A stretch of 64,000 nt of DNA, taken from contig NW_019091359.1 of NCBI RefSeq assembly GCF_001949145.1, positions 2,673,175-2,737,174 on the forward strand. Direction: 5' to 3'. Origin of the DNA: Acanthaster planci. Its lineage: Eukaryota; Echinodermata; Asteroidea; Valvatida; Acanthasteridae. Under the pieces are notes generated by a model. The model searched no databases. It had not been told where the DNA came from and worked only from the letters and a program-made list of their open reading frames with translations. Shown here in pieces: positions 49,673 to 61,371 of this stretch (positions are counted from its first letter, which is position 1; the number at the start of each line of letters is the position of its first letter). A program made the translations under genes and the position numbers.

Positions 49673-51411
49673 GTCAGTTTCGAGAGATTTTATAGAAGAG
49701 TCATTCGACTGAAAATCCCTCAGTGACGATATTCGAAGTGCAAATGACTATAGAGGTCTGACATTTTTGACATTAGTTCTGCACCAAGACTTCTCGTAAG
49801 CCATTATCAACACTTCCCAGTGAATGGGGATTTTCTTTCGTAATGGATGCTCGATAGTTTTGTTGCTAGGCAGATGTAGATAATGTGTTGCTATAGATAT
49901 ACAGATAATGTAGCAACGGCACGATCATGAGTCGTGGAAACGATATTAAAAAAAGCAATTAATATGAGCAAATAGCTGTCTCTTTAATACTGGGCATAAA
50001 AATAAAGGAATTGCAGGGAATTACTGTACATGTACATGTATCCACACTCCTAATCTCACAATGAACACAATTTCTATCATTTTGATTTGGAAGATTCTAC
50101 CAGTCCAGTTTGTAAGTAGCAGCTGCGTATTATTTTCGGACAGAATTCTTCTCAAGAATTTAGCAAATAGGCCTATACAGATAAATGCTCGCCTGCTAGA
50201 TATAAGAAGTTTTTGTAAATGGGCAACCAGCATCTTATTAAGATTCTGGCTGCAGCTGTTGGGGAGGATTTCGGAATCACGAGCAAAATTATTTCAGGTG
50301 CATTTTCATGTCGACTGAAGTTGGCACTACGCAAGAAACGTACGTACTTGAGTTTGTGGACTCTGAGTGACACATAATCCTGCTTGGCCCATAATAGCAT
50401 TCACACGCCTTTGAGAAGCAACCCCCCCTCAGATCACTGAGGATAATCGGACGCGTTCCTCTGCGCGCGCGTGATCGGTGTAAATGAGAAAACTTCTTTC
50501 GACACCCGAGGTTGTTTCTGTCAGTATCCAGTGACACTAACTGACACGTTTGCTTTTGCGCCGTTGCTTAAATCAATAATAGAATTGAAGTCGTCTTTTT
50601 CTTGCCTTCTTGTAGTCCGTCGGGTGTTTAGTTCGTCTACAAAGCTAACACCTCGGAAAGAAGCGACTCCCGAGGATTCAGTTTCGTGTTCAGTAAAACT
50701 TACTGTCTCTTGTTAATTCCGATGTTGAATGTGGGACTTGCATACAAACTAGGCCTACACTTTGCTGTTTTTGAGTCACCTAGATCTGATTTCTGTCATT
50801 TCCTTCAGGTGTTAAGCGTATTGATATGGATAAGCTTGTAGTTCATACAGTCACGATGCACCAGTCATCCTGATTTAATCAACCGATTGTGAAACTCAAT
50901 TTTTGTAGTATGTTTTCTGAACAAACAGATGCAGAAAACTGGTATCGTCTGGGTTTGTTTCCCCCAAGAGAAGAAACATTGCGACATGCAAATGTAAAAA
51001 TATTTTTTTTCGAACAGAATTTTTGCATCTATTTATTGTGGCAGATTCAACAAATCTAATGAAATCAAGTCAATCTTTGTAAAACAATAAAAACAGTGTG
51101 TACATACACCAACTGTAGATGGATTGTGTTGATGTTGCCATGTCCGGTTCGTGTACGAATATTCTGACCATAATATTAATCTCTGCGGGTCGACGATGAG
51201 TTACCTTGGCTCATAGAATTTATCGTGGGGTCTTGGCTGATAAACGGTGAGGGAGACCCCTGTATTTGGGCTAAATGTACAAAACGAAACTATAATTGTA
51301 ATCGACATTCCAAAGCTATACGACGTGCGAAGTTGACATTTAATCGCGAAATGAAGATATCTCTATTAAAAATGAAGCTATCTCTATTAGAAGTAGAGAT
51401 ATCTCTATTTC

Positions 51412-51434
51412 TAATCTAATCTAATCTAATCTAA
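51412..51434 (+). repeat. CTAAT microsatellite
   Basis: Four to five tandem CTAAT pentamers directly follow diverged ATCTCTATT repeats (51356-51410). Confidence 0.9.
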
Positions 51435-52147
51435 TTGCTTATCGATGGACATGTCGTTCTGCGAAATCGATCGTCGGAGAAAAATTCGAACTCGGTTCCT
51501 GTTCGATGAACTTGCGCGCCAAGTGCTACGTATTGCAAATAAGCAATGACGTACCATTTTAAATTTGTTTTTGACTTGTTTGCTGAAGAGATAAAGGCCT
51601 CTTTTAACTTCAGACACGTTCGGTGTTTTTACTGTTTGGTATGTGGTATGCCCATCCCTTGACGGTTCATGATCTTTGCAAATAATTAACTTCAGGAGGA
51701 TAATGTGTATAACGAGCTTGCAAACAGTCAAAGCTAGGAGGCTAGTCGGTAACAAAAGAATCCCCCAACAAAGCTGGTTTCAATGCACGACTGCGCACCA
51801 AGTACATTCCTCGAAATCAGAATTTAGAACGTTCACCAACGTCAGACAAAATCATGCTTCTTAAAACTCGCTCGTGAACCGAGCATGCAGACTCTCGGGA
51901 AAACTCTCACAGCAAATGTAACACAAAAGTGTCAGTTACTAGTACGAGACACCGCACAGGTAAGTGGCTTTCTATCTGTGGCGATCTTGGGACTGAAAAC
52001 CTAATTGAAAAACCTCGAATCGACCTGAAAAACGAGCGAGAAAGAGCCAGCCAGGGTCCTTGTCCATTGTCACAACACGTATACCCATTTTTTGCTATGC
52101 ACAAGAACTGAACTGCAGCCAATACTCGGCTTCTTACGGAGCTGCAT

Positions 52148-52346
52148 TAGGGACACGGTTAAAAAAGAAATTCTCTTCTCCTTGAGGTAAGTCGTACACA
52201 CGACTTGTATGTCGTACGTCTGACGTCTATCTCGTAATTACGAGATATAAGTCGTACGTACGACACATAGGTCGTACGTACGACATACAAGTCGTACGTA
52301 CGAGTTAGCTCAAGGGGGAAAGAATTTTGTTTTCGCCATGTCCCTA
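52148..52346. mobile_element. TIR element with TCGTACGTACGA palindromic core
   Basis: The ends TAGGGACACGGTTAAAAAAG and, inverted, TAGGGACATGGCGAAAACAA match well, and similarity continues for about 50 bases through CTTGAGSTAASTCGTAC. The core (52187-52304) is a run of palindromes, TCTCGTAATTACGAGA and three copies of GTCGTACGTACGA, separated by ACATA-like spacers. The ends are flanked by AT or TA, so the target duplication is TA (Tc1/mariner-like) or AT. No coding capacity. Confidence 0.75.
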
Positions 52347-52639
52347 ATACAGTTTCGTAGCTTCTTGTGTTTACGTTACGTGCAGTGCTTTCGTTTTGGC
52401 ACTTGTAGCTAGGCAGCGCAGGAATCACTGGGCTGTGGCTGAAAATCACACACAACCCTACGGGAACTGGCTGCCATTACCGCCTCGTAATTAATTCATA
52501 CCCTCAGCCAAGTAATTTGGTCAGGGCCTAATTGAAGCAAAATCAAAATCACCAGCGGCGAACGGAGTGTTGTAGAAATCATGTGTGAAATACAAAAAAA
52601 GTACCGAAACTGCTTGCTTGCTGTGGGGGGGGGGAACCT

Positions 52640-52750
52640 GATATACACTTATTCGAAAAAGTTCAACGACCTAACGTTTCGACCTTAACTCCTTTCTAAA
52701 GAACAGTCTATTCCTAAAAATGACGTGTGAAGTTTCACGGGCTACCAAGC
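52640..52750 (-). mobile_element. Possible Penelope-like element terminal fragment
   Basis: On the minus strand the words AGAAAGGAGTTAAGGTCGAAA and CGTTAGGTCGTTGAAC occur in succession. They resemble the GAAG...CGAAACGTTAGGTCG sequence at ends of Penelope-like retroelements, where hammerhead motifs are often embedded. No reverse transcriptase was found nearby, and the assignment rests on this word only. Confidence 0.25.
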
Positions 52751-52837
52751 TGGTTTTATAGTTGACCGGCTTCCACAGTCCTTCAGAGTGTAACCAACAG
52801 GCATGGGAGTCGCAAGGAAGGGGAGGGGACAGCAGGG

Positions 52838-52903
52838 GGGTACATGTCCCTCCCCAACTCCCATCCCCATGGGTACATGTCCCTCCCCAACTCCCATCCC
52901 CAT
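52838..52903 (+). repeat. 33 bp tandem duplication
   Basis: Two identical units start GGGTACATGTCCCTCCCCAA and end CTCCCATCCCCAT. The period is a multiple of three, so overlapping frames show an 11-residue repeat, but nothing else suggests coding. Confidence 0.95.
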
Positions 52904-53054
52904 GGGGACAATATGGAAAGTATTAACGAAAGACGTAGAGGAAACAGAAGCAGAGGAAACGAAAAGAAGAACGGAAAAGGAGATGAAACTCACCAAGTCG
53001 CTTCAAAACACGTCGAAACTGATTCCACGACCACTGTTAATGCTTAATAGTCAT

Positions 53055-53226
53055 ATAGACAAAAATAATAATATAATCAGTGCTCTGAATTACGTGTATG
53101 TAACTGCCGAGCTTCGGTAACTGGGTCCCTTCGTAATCTGCTTGCCCTGACGAAGGTACCCATTTACCGAAAGCTCGGCAATTACATAATTCAGAGCGCT
53201 GATTTTATGTTATATTTTTGTCTGTA
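53055..53226. mobile_element. Foldback element with hammerhead-ribozyme-like core
   Basis: Arms 53055-53133 and 53149-53226 are near-complementary (ATAGACAAAAATA...TATTTTTGTCTGTA, CTCTGAATTAC...TAATTCAGAG, GCCGAGC...GCTCGGC). On the plus strand the right arm holds CTGACGA (53147-53153), a short stem GGTA/TACC, then GAAA (53169-53172), followed by GCTCGG, which pairs with CCGAGC at 53107-53112. GGTAA (53116) pairs with TTGCC (53142), giving three helices around the CUGANGA/GAAA core. Two positions depart from the canonical fold: an extra T before the cleavage position and an unpaired A after CTGACGA. Confidence 0.55.
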
Positions 53227-54152
53227 TTCTGATCGCCGTGCTACGCAGCCCTTTCATGTTTTTCATGCTTAAAAGTCAGTTTGTTGCTGGCGGGTACTTG
53301 GTTATTCTTACTCCATGAAAAAAATTCTAACGACACCCATGCCGATAGTTGCCCTGTTGCTGCTTTGGGTGACTTTTCAGACCAGCTAAATCGTAGAACA
53401 TTGGGGGGGAAAAGGCTGATACTTCTGCCCTTTACTTTTCTACAATACGTCTTGAGTGACATCTCTCCACAGTTTGCATCTACGGGTTCTGCTTCACCGC
53501 TCGCAAATCTCTTTTTTTTGGGGGGGGGACTCTATCATAGTTATCAGCACCGTTCCTACTAGGCTATGAGCTACCCAAAATAAATCAAGCTTTGGATTTA
53601 TAAGAATTGTGAGTAAGCCTTTGTTGGACGTTAAGTTCCTTAGTTATTTCCTCTGCATGGTGACAGCTGGTAATTTTCACCTTCTATATAAAAATATTTC
53701 AATGAGTTTTGTTCTCAGTTTTTGTGAACGCTGCTTCTCGGGTTACGCTTCTCAAATCTAACAGGGAACCCCCAATGGATATTCCAGAGGAATCGTATTT
53801 TTACTGCACAAAATTAACATTTTACACGCAGCCAGTTGAGACCCTGCCAGCCAGATTAACTTTCGTAATGAACAGGCAATATATTTAGCACAGTGGGAAA
53901 AGAGCTTGAATTCCAAAATGGACGACCTTGGTACATAAACACCAATGTTGCGAAATTACTACGTGCTTCCAAACCATACAACCATACACCGGGATGAATT
54001 TTTACAGATGAGTAAAGCACAGGGAAAGTTTGAGCGACGACGTTGATTAAAGTTCTACTAACTCAGCACGAACGATGAATGGTTTGAAGGCTAGTCTATA
54101 CCAATTCAGACCAGGCTCCAGGACATGGTCGCACTGCTGGTTTTCAGTAGCC

Positions 54153-54380
54153 CATTTTTATTTATGATAATGGAGGGAACCATTCATATGAAATATCACC
54201 GTACGGATTTCAGTGACCATGTACATGTACGCTGCAGAATCGCCGCCAACGGTGAAATGTAAAAAACGATGAGCTAAAAAAAAAATTGGCCACCTAAGGT
54301 AGTTTGAGTATAAATGAATGCGCATTGTTAAGACGCAATTGACCACTGGTCAAACTATAGTTCGCGCCCGAGCTTGTCAA
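54153..54380 (+). repeat. Dispersed repeat (GACCATGTACGCTG family), copy 2
   Basis: This is the second copy of the family at 40841-41057. It has an extra ACATGT inside the GACCATGTACATGTACGCTG word. Confidence 0.7.
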
Positions 54381-54437
54381 CCTATAGAGTGTGCGAGTTG
54401 AAGTGCAAACCCCTCATAAACAAAGAATTACTTTATT

Positions 54438-54491
54438 AGCAGGTTTGAATTCTCTAGCAGGTTTAAATTCTCTAGCAGGTTTGAATTCTCA
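54438..54491 (+). repeat. 18 bp tandem repeat, three copies
   Basis: Units of AGCAGGTTTGAATTCTCT differ by one base each at most. Confidence 0.95.
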
Positions 54492-54638
54492 ATGATGAGA
54501 TACCGCCATGAAAGTCAAAGTTTGCCGTAGGCCTGCGGGATTTATTCACGAAAATGCCACTTTTGATCGTCCACTATCTACTGAATAATTTGACGTGCAT
54601 GGGATGGAGCCAAGTTCACTGTACATCTTGCACCTGTG

Positions 54639-54787
54639 GACTTGCTGATATTTTGTCCCCAAATCCTGAAACCTTAGGCACTTACGATGCACCTTATGTG
54701 CCAGATGTCCTCACTATAGCACGTTTACTAGCACGAACTGACTTGCAGATATTCGTCCCCAAATCGTGAACACTTGAGGTATGCTTG
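54639..54787 (+). repeat. Imperfect tandem repeat, 101-base period
   Basis: GACTTGCTGATATTTTGTCC at 54639 recurs as GACTTGCAGATATTCGTCC at 54740. Both continue CCAAATC, TGAA, and then CTTAGG or CTTGAGG, with CACTT in the flank. Confidence 0.7.
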
Positions 54788-57700
54788 TCACTTCAAGTCT
54801 ATGAGACACGAAGCAGTAGTAAAAAAACTTGACCGGCATACACTGACTAGCACTTGAGATAATGGATATGCGTACAGTAAAAAACACCCATGATTGCACG
54901 TCTTGAGAGAGCCCACGTCACAGTAGGACTAGAGTGGCAGTTGTGTCCATACCTGAAGCGAACAGAGAACCAGGACCTGATTTTACACTTACTGTGCCGA
55001 CCCGGAACATAGGAGCAATTTGGTTGAAGGCATAAAACCAATTTTTATTTCATCGATTTAGTATAAAAATGCAAAGGCATGCACTGTGGTCGGACAGCAG
55101 CAGTGGGGAACGCTCAATCCTGTCTGGAAATAACGTTCGACGTTTGTTAAAAATTAAATCCTTTGGTTGCTCTATGATCCGACGGACAAGGGCTTATTTC
55201 AGTAACAAAGACAAATTCCAGATAATACAATTAGTAATCTGTTATAGGGTAGTGCCAGACTATCTGGGGCTCATTGCCTCATAAACATTTCGATATCATG
55301 AATCAAAAACTATATTATTTATCAGCATAAGTGAACTTTGATTTATTGCTTTCATTTTTATTTCAGGTTCCCAAAATAAAGAAACTAACCTTTCTGTCCA
55401 TTCACACACTGAAAACCGCATAAAATAAAGGTCAAAGATTGGAAGGACTCGATTTTTTGCCTGAAATCGCCTGAGTTCTGTGTTCTTTTAAAACATTTTG
55501 TTAAAAAGAAATTACTAAAAAGCCTGGAGAAAGGGTGGCATCGTTGATACGAACAGACGATGTGACCTCAATTCACCCAATTGCACTATATTGTCTCGTG
55601 TCATGGAGTCTCTTTGGAAACCCCACCTGATGTCATATGAAATTTCAATTTCGTTAAATCCAGTTTATTTCTTTCTCAGCTGTCTCTCCGTCTGACATGA
55701 GTGTGCTGTGCACGAGGTCGAGCGTATTACAGCCATTGAGTCCATTTTTCATCAAGTCCCAAATTCAATCTGGAGTCTTCACCCCATTATTACTCAACTC
55801 TGAAAGAGTGTGTTGTGTTTCCTCATATTACATGGACACGAAACTGCAGGAAACCCGGGAAAGCGTACGTGTGGGTGACTGCTTTATTGCACGTACACAA
55901 CATCTTTTCTCGAAAATATCTGTGGTGTGGATCATAAAAGGCAGTTGCTCGTGTCTAGGCTCTTTTTTTTCCCGGGTGTTATTTGACCATTTGCTAATTG
56001 CAAAAGCTGAATGGTAAAGCTCAAAGCCATAGTTTAGCAATTACCAAATGGGCTTCCCAATTCGGAAAATAGATGCGACACTTTGAACAGAACCGTGTTT
56101 ACTTTATGGCCTTTCTGAGGGGTTAGGCTACGTTTTACACGCTTTTGGAAGAGAGAGAAAAATAATAAAGACAAATAATCATCCTTTTCTAATCATGTTT
56201 ATGAAGCCTGATTCTGTTTGGAGGGGGTGTGGCCCCCTTTGGTCTCCTCGATCTGTCTTACTCTCCGTAAAAACCTCCCTCCCACCCACTTCTATCAATA
56301 CGTTCTCTTTACTGTTCAGTGGTTCGTATAACCCGATCTGGGCGTGTGATAAAGAATGGGCGGGGGGGGGGTAAATTGGGGAGGCTTTGCACCCACCCAC
56401 CAGCAACCTACTCCCTGCAAAACTGTGTCTTGCTATCAGTTTGTAAATATGTTTAAATGCTCAGTTTGTTTAGAAATTTGGTGCATCTAGTGTTCAGTCT
56501 TGGCATTTTAACATTTAGGAATTGGACCTCAAATGTTCAGCACCTAAACATGTTCAAAAAGTGATCACCAGATTTTGTTGAAGCGCTAAACAGCGTTTTA
56601 GAGTGCTGATAAACCATTCACAGTGGAAGGGGGCCAATTTTCGTCAAGCAAACTTTGTGATTTTCATCCCCTTGCATTTCTGCTTTTCATTTCTTTGGCT
56701 ATTTTTCTTTTTGTTTTTTTTCCTGGGGCGCCCTCTTGCCCCCCTTTGCGACACCCATGAAAAGAAACACCCACGTACATTTAGTTACAGAACAGTACAT
56801 GATTTTTCAACCGTCCAGTTAAGTGTGCATGCCTTTTTATACCAAAGCCTTAACATACGGAAACAAAACAAGAGTGCAAAAACTCCGTCCAGAAAGCCAT
56901 GGTTTAAATTTAAACAAGTACAAATAAAAATACCATGTACAATGAATCATAGAGAACTCTGTATTATCTTATATTGAGCTTGCGTTTGATATTTTAATTG
57001 TTGCGAATCAAGTGGAAAATCCTAAGTTAACGTCAGTAGCGATTTCAAGTTTTATGGCCTGTAATTTACAAAATTACCTCGAAGTAGGCCTGCCTAACTG
57101 ATATGAATGATGGTAAAATACGTTCATGTTCAATCGGGCGTCTGAGACACCTAATTGGTGTTTTATTAGGTACAGAGATTAGAAGAGCTTTTTCGTTCAC
57201 ATTTATACGCTTCACTACTTTGGTAGGGTTTTCGAGAGTTGCAGGTTCGGCTATATCCTGCTGGTAGTCCGTCCCTCTGATATTTTTTCGAAGGAAATTA
57301 ATTATCTGCAGGGGGCCGCCGCGTCACTATGTCTCTGCACTCCGTTTCTCTTTAATGATGCAGGCGTGAGCTAAATGAAATACGGTAATGTGCAAGATTA
57401 GGCTTGTAACAAATAATCATTAAGCTGTTTGGCTTGTTGTACTCTGTTAATAGCACAAGCCTACCATCTGTAATGAGCTGCACGACGCTTAAAAGTTAAT
57501 ATATTTCGACAGGTTTAGGCATAGCACGAACAAGTGAACGACCTTTTTTAAAGTGAACTCGTTAGAGCTGCGAATATCGTCGTCATTTGCTTGTCTGTCA
57601 CGTCCATGTGATGTACATGTACTTTATCGACAAACAGTGATATGACAGTCAGTGATACCACCAGCAGGTTTTCTCCTTAAATTAATACCCCCGTGGGATA

Positions 57701-58843
57701 GAGTAAAAAAAGTGCAAAGCACCGAGTGAATTATTATTTTTGGTTCTCAAGCATGCAACTATTGAGGTGATGTATAAACATTGACGTGCGTAGCGATCTG
57801 TTGTTGTTTCAACCTGCGTCTTCCATCTCATCGATCATTGTACTACTCCCGATAAAAGAATGTATTCATGATACGGTTTATGGCTCCATTTAAACATCTT
57901 ATAGGCATTGCAACCTCGTCCCCAGCGGTTATAAAGTTTATTTCCCGTTTAGCTTCCAATAGTGATCTCTGGAAAGGAAACTTTCCTCCTGTTTCTCTTG
58001 CAGGAACATGCGAGGCAACGATTTATCTCTTGTATTGGTGTTGGTAATTTCAGCGTGAATTGACTTGTTTTCACGTTTGCTGTGAATCATGACATCCACT
58101 TTCTTTTTTAAATAATCCTCTTTCTTTGCTTTGATTATATTTTTAAATGTGATTCTGCACATCAGTTGAAGCTATTTTAACTTGTTGTCTGAAAGAATTG
58201 TACTTTGCGATACAACATACACGCCACGAGGAATTGATTCTGTGTTAAAACCCAACACCGCATACAAAAACGATTGAACGTTGATTGAAAGCATGGTCAG
58301 ACACCGGACTATTCCTCATTAATCAATCAAAAATGTTAGCTTGCCAGACCAACTAACCTTTTAAATTTCAAAACCCAATCCAGAGTTCTATTATTCATTC
58401 CTGAAGATGTGCTGAATAGAGAGGGAAAAAAGCGAATCAAACATGGCTAATATTAGTCTTTTTGGAGTCTGCATAATATTGAGTATTAGTATACCCTTCA
58501 ATTTTTAATTACAAGCCCTTGAGTGTCTGTCTCACAGGTCACACTTTTAGAGACAAATTGAGGGTACCTGGATTGACGCAGGCATGTATAGGGCTGTTTA
58601 TTTGCCCATAACTTGTTTATTCACGTGTTCAGTTAATCTCAAGTGCTGCTGGTGCGTATAGGCCATCCATGCTTATCCAGCTTCGAGATGCCATGATTTC
58701 CTTTGGCTTTTGCTTCATCCATGACCATTTTCAACTCACGATTGATTTCTTGTAACCGCAACCTCAACAGAAGCAAACGGCCGGCTGAGATTCATCTATC
58801 GCATCGCTCAGTGCCTGTATTTTCTACTCAGGACTTCAATCCG
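54788..58843. other. Region without recognised gene, 54.8-58.8 kb
   Basis: Short open frames and homopolymer tracts (a G tract near 56363, T-rich near 56705) occur, but nothing recognisable as coding or as a known repeat. Confidence 0.4.
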
Positions 58844-58916
58844 ATGTGGTCAGCGGGCGTCCAGACGGCGTATGCTCTCGCCTGCTGTCTCTTGGGCTTC
58901 GCAGTCGTGTGCAAAG
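58844..58916 (+). CDS. Putative secreted protein, signal-peptide exon
   Basis: The ATG at 58844 opens a frame encoding MWSAGVQTAYALACCLLGFA then VVCK and one extra base, ending at AAAG/GTAAGG, a strong donor. The 24 residues form a typical signal peptide with a long hydrophobic stretch, and the GC-rich codons contrast with the AT-rich surroundings. The single leftover base joins in phase with an exon at 60051. I do not recognise the protein. Downstream exons may lie beyond the window. Confidence 0.35.
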
Positions 58917-60050
58917 GTAAGGACTCGTTAGGCCTAGGCCAAGGAGGAATAGATCTGTAACATGATGACGTCTGGCTGTGTTTACGAGTGCACCTTCCCA
59001 TATGGCATTGTTGTTGGACGCGATCCATCTTGTGCCATAGGAAAGCACGTATGTAACAAAGTGTGACGTCATTATGTTACAGGCGTATAGGGGGTTGATG
59101 CATCTGGGGAATCACCGAAAAGTAGCCTAACGATTTTTTTGGCATTACATGTATTAAAATGAAGGAATTGCTTTTTGCTGAGGAGGATTTCCAACGGCAA
59201 AGGGACTTTTCGACCTTTGTAAACTTGGTAAAGTCTCCAAAATAGTCCGGAGGATGTGAAAGGAACGTACGGTCAACTGCTTGACTTTTCATTGTGTAAC
59301 TTGATATAAATATTTTAAAAGACAAATTTCATTTTCAGAGTTGGTGCCTGCAGTGAACACATCGAATGATAGATGTATTATGTATTTCCCCGCACTAATT
59401 TCGCCTTGTTGAAACGCCCCTTTCATGAAGGAAATGATAGCCCGACGAAATGACTGGTCGGCAGCCACACAATGCGCTGTTTTCAGTGCTGACATTACGT
59501 GTAATATTAACAACCCCAACCACCGAAGGTGGTGCATGTTTTCGTTAGGCTCGAACGGTGGCCTTGCCTTGCGTTTAAAGACATAAGACAACGATTAGGA
59601 GTCAGAATCGAACAAATTAACCATGTTGACACAAACACAAAAGAATTGAACGGGTATTAGAAGTCATTATAAAGCTAGTTATCATAACTAAGAACTCCCT
59701 TGGATGAATTTGAAATCATACAGGATCTTATCCAAAAGATAACGCCTTTTCATCCCGGAGTGAGAATTCATCTCAGAATAGATAATTACAACAGGGTGCC
59801 GAATGAACTATGGTGGTTAAATAGGTAATATTTAGAAAATGATAGGGAACCTAATTAAAAGGTTATTTAAAAGAATACAGAATCTCCACCAGAAACATGA
59901 GTAGCTTTTCACAGAGGATAAACATAAATTACCATTCACCAAGAACACCGTGTATAAATGGATATTAACCTGTTAACATGTAAATAGTGTTCCACACTAG
60001 ATTGCAACCTTGGTTCTTCTGTTTAACCAATATTTACTTTTAATGTACAG

Positions 60051-60283
60051 AGAGCACGCAGCCATTGCAATGTGTACACGCAGGCTTGTATGCCTGGTAT
60101 CCGAATGTGGTATATCGCCAAAACGAACCAGACAGAAAGGCTGAACCTCTTGTTATCCGAATAATTAAAGCAGCCAAGTGCCGTTCTTTGGTTAAGGTCG
60201 TGGAAGTCAGTGGATACAGCTTTTATTTACGTGATGAAAGCTATTTGTGGTTTTATTCCTTGAATCTGTTTTGTAAATTGTAA
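60051..60283 (+). CDS. Putative secreted protein, second exon
   Basis: The exon follows a pyrimidine-rich TTTTAATGTACAG acceptor. Two leading bases complete a Glu codon with the exon at 58844, and it then encodes STQPLQCVHAGLYAWYPNVV and a further 57 residues ending LNLFCKL and a TAA stop. The segment EPDRKAEPLVIRIIKAAKC looks like ordinary globular protein. An AATAAA at 60538-60543 lies 255 bases past the stop, so a complete two-exon gene of 101 residues is possible. Alternatively, a GTAAAT donor at 60273 could extend the gene toward an acceptor at 61846 (CAATCCACAG), which is in compatible phase. No family was recognised. Confidence 0.3.
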
Positions 60284-61272
60284 ACTATCCATTAAGATGG
60301 CACCAGACTGTTTTGTGATTGGTGTGCATTTCGAGCCTCCCTTACAATTTTTTCCAAATCTGGTTTAAAACACTCAGGTACATTTTTGTATGTTTAATCA
60401 CAAATTTGAAATTATTCATCAACGTACAGAAGCACCAATTTGTCATGAAATTTTATTTCATTGCTTTCATTTTTACACTTAACTTTCAAAAATGAGGAGT
60501 TAGCCTCGCTTTCAATTTCAATATGACCGGCCCAATGAATAAAGTCTACTGTTGCTTGTCGACGCTAATGCAACGTAAATTGCTGGATTAACACAATCAG
60601 TACTGTTGCAGATTGAAATCCTTTTCGACGCAGTACCTTTTGTTAATTTAGCAAGGGACTGGGTACCTAATGCAATTAACTTGATAGTGTATGAAGCTGG
60701 TTGTCACGCGATCTTGGCAGATCACAGTTTAGAAACTCGCGTGTATGTACATGCATGTGGCTTGCTCTGAATTAGACTTTACGTAGCATTTTCGTCACAA
60801 GACTTTTCGTAGAGAAAAGGTAACATTTCATATAGCAAACTATTTACTGTTAGGTATTTCCCCCATCGCAAAGAATGCATACGTAAATTGACACTGCGTA
60901 CAGAGCATTAGACACAAATGCTCTTATTAATAAAACAGACATAGGTTTCGATATTGCCTGCCAAGCATTATACGAATTTTATCAAATTAAAGTATTGTCT
61001 TTTTTATGAATAACTTTAATACTGTTATCCATTTCCTTCAACATACGAACTGTTTGAAATGGAGTATCTTGCAAGGTTCTTTTATTTATCGTGGCGTTTT
61101 TTGAGACGACCTATTGGTTTGAATTGTGAAGTGCAGATTACCAGGTTTTCACTTTGTTAAAAATCAACAAAGTTAAAACTGTAGGTTCCCGTGCGTCGGC
61201 GTTCTCTTTCTATTCAAGTGGCTGCCCCACATGGTCATAGCAATTCAGTGTTGATTTTGAAGAAGACTTTTT

Positions 61273-61371
61273 AATATTTTCTCCCCCTAACACCATGTTG
61301 AATAAGCCCGAAGCCGCCTAGGCTTTTGACTTTGCCCCCCCCCCGCTGACACCAAAAGCTGGATACGCCGC
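61273..61371 (+). repeat. Dispersed repeat fragment with hAT-type terminus
   Basis: The first half matches 24730-24782. The second half runs through a C tract to GCTGGATACGCCGCTG, whose reverse complement CAGCGGCGTATCCAGC is a hAT-type terminal repeat. It is probably the right end of a non-autonomous element. Confidence 0.55.

Larger units (their letters stand above)
45858..52147. other. Region without recognised gene, 45.9-52.1 kb
   Basis: No exon set was recognised. TAGGCCTA palindromes recur (49624, 50170, 50752). A CTAAT pentamer run lies at 51412-51434 just after repeated ATCTCTATT words. An open frame with a signal-like N-terminus lies on the minus strand at 49361-49672. Confidence 0.4.

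Noticed and set aside
52803-53120. Open frame with an 11-residue repeat as a real repeat protein
   Set aside because: The repeat comes from a 33 bp DNA duplication beside other repeat debris, and the frame has no partner exon.
18327-61350. Long C or G tracts (18327, 24345, 28840, 53521, 56363, 61338) as quadruplex regulators
   Set aside because: Each is a single homopolymer without four spaced runs, mostly inside or next to degraded repeat ends.
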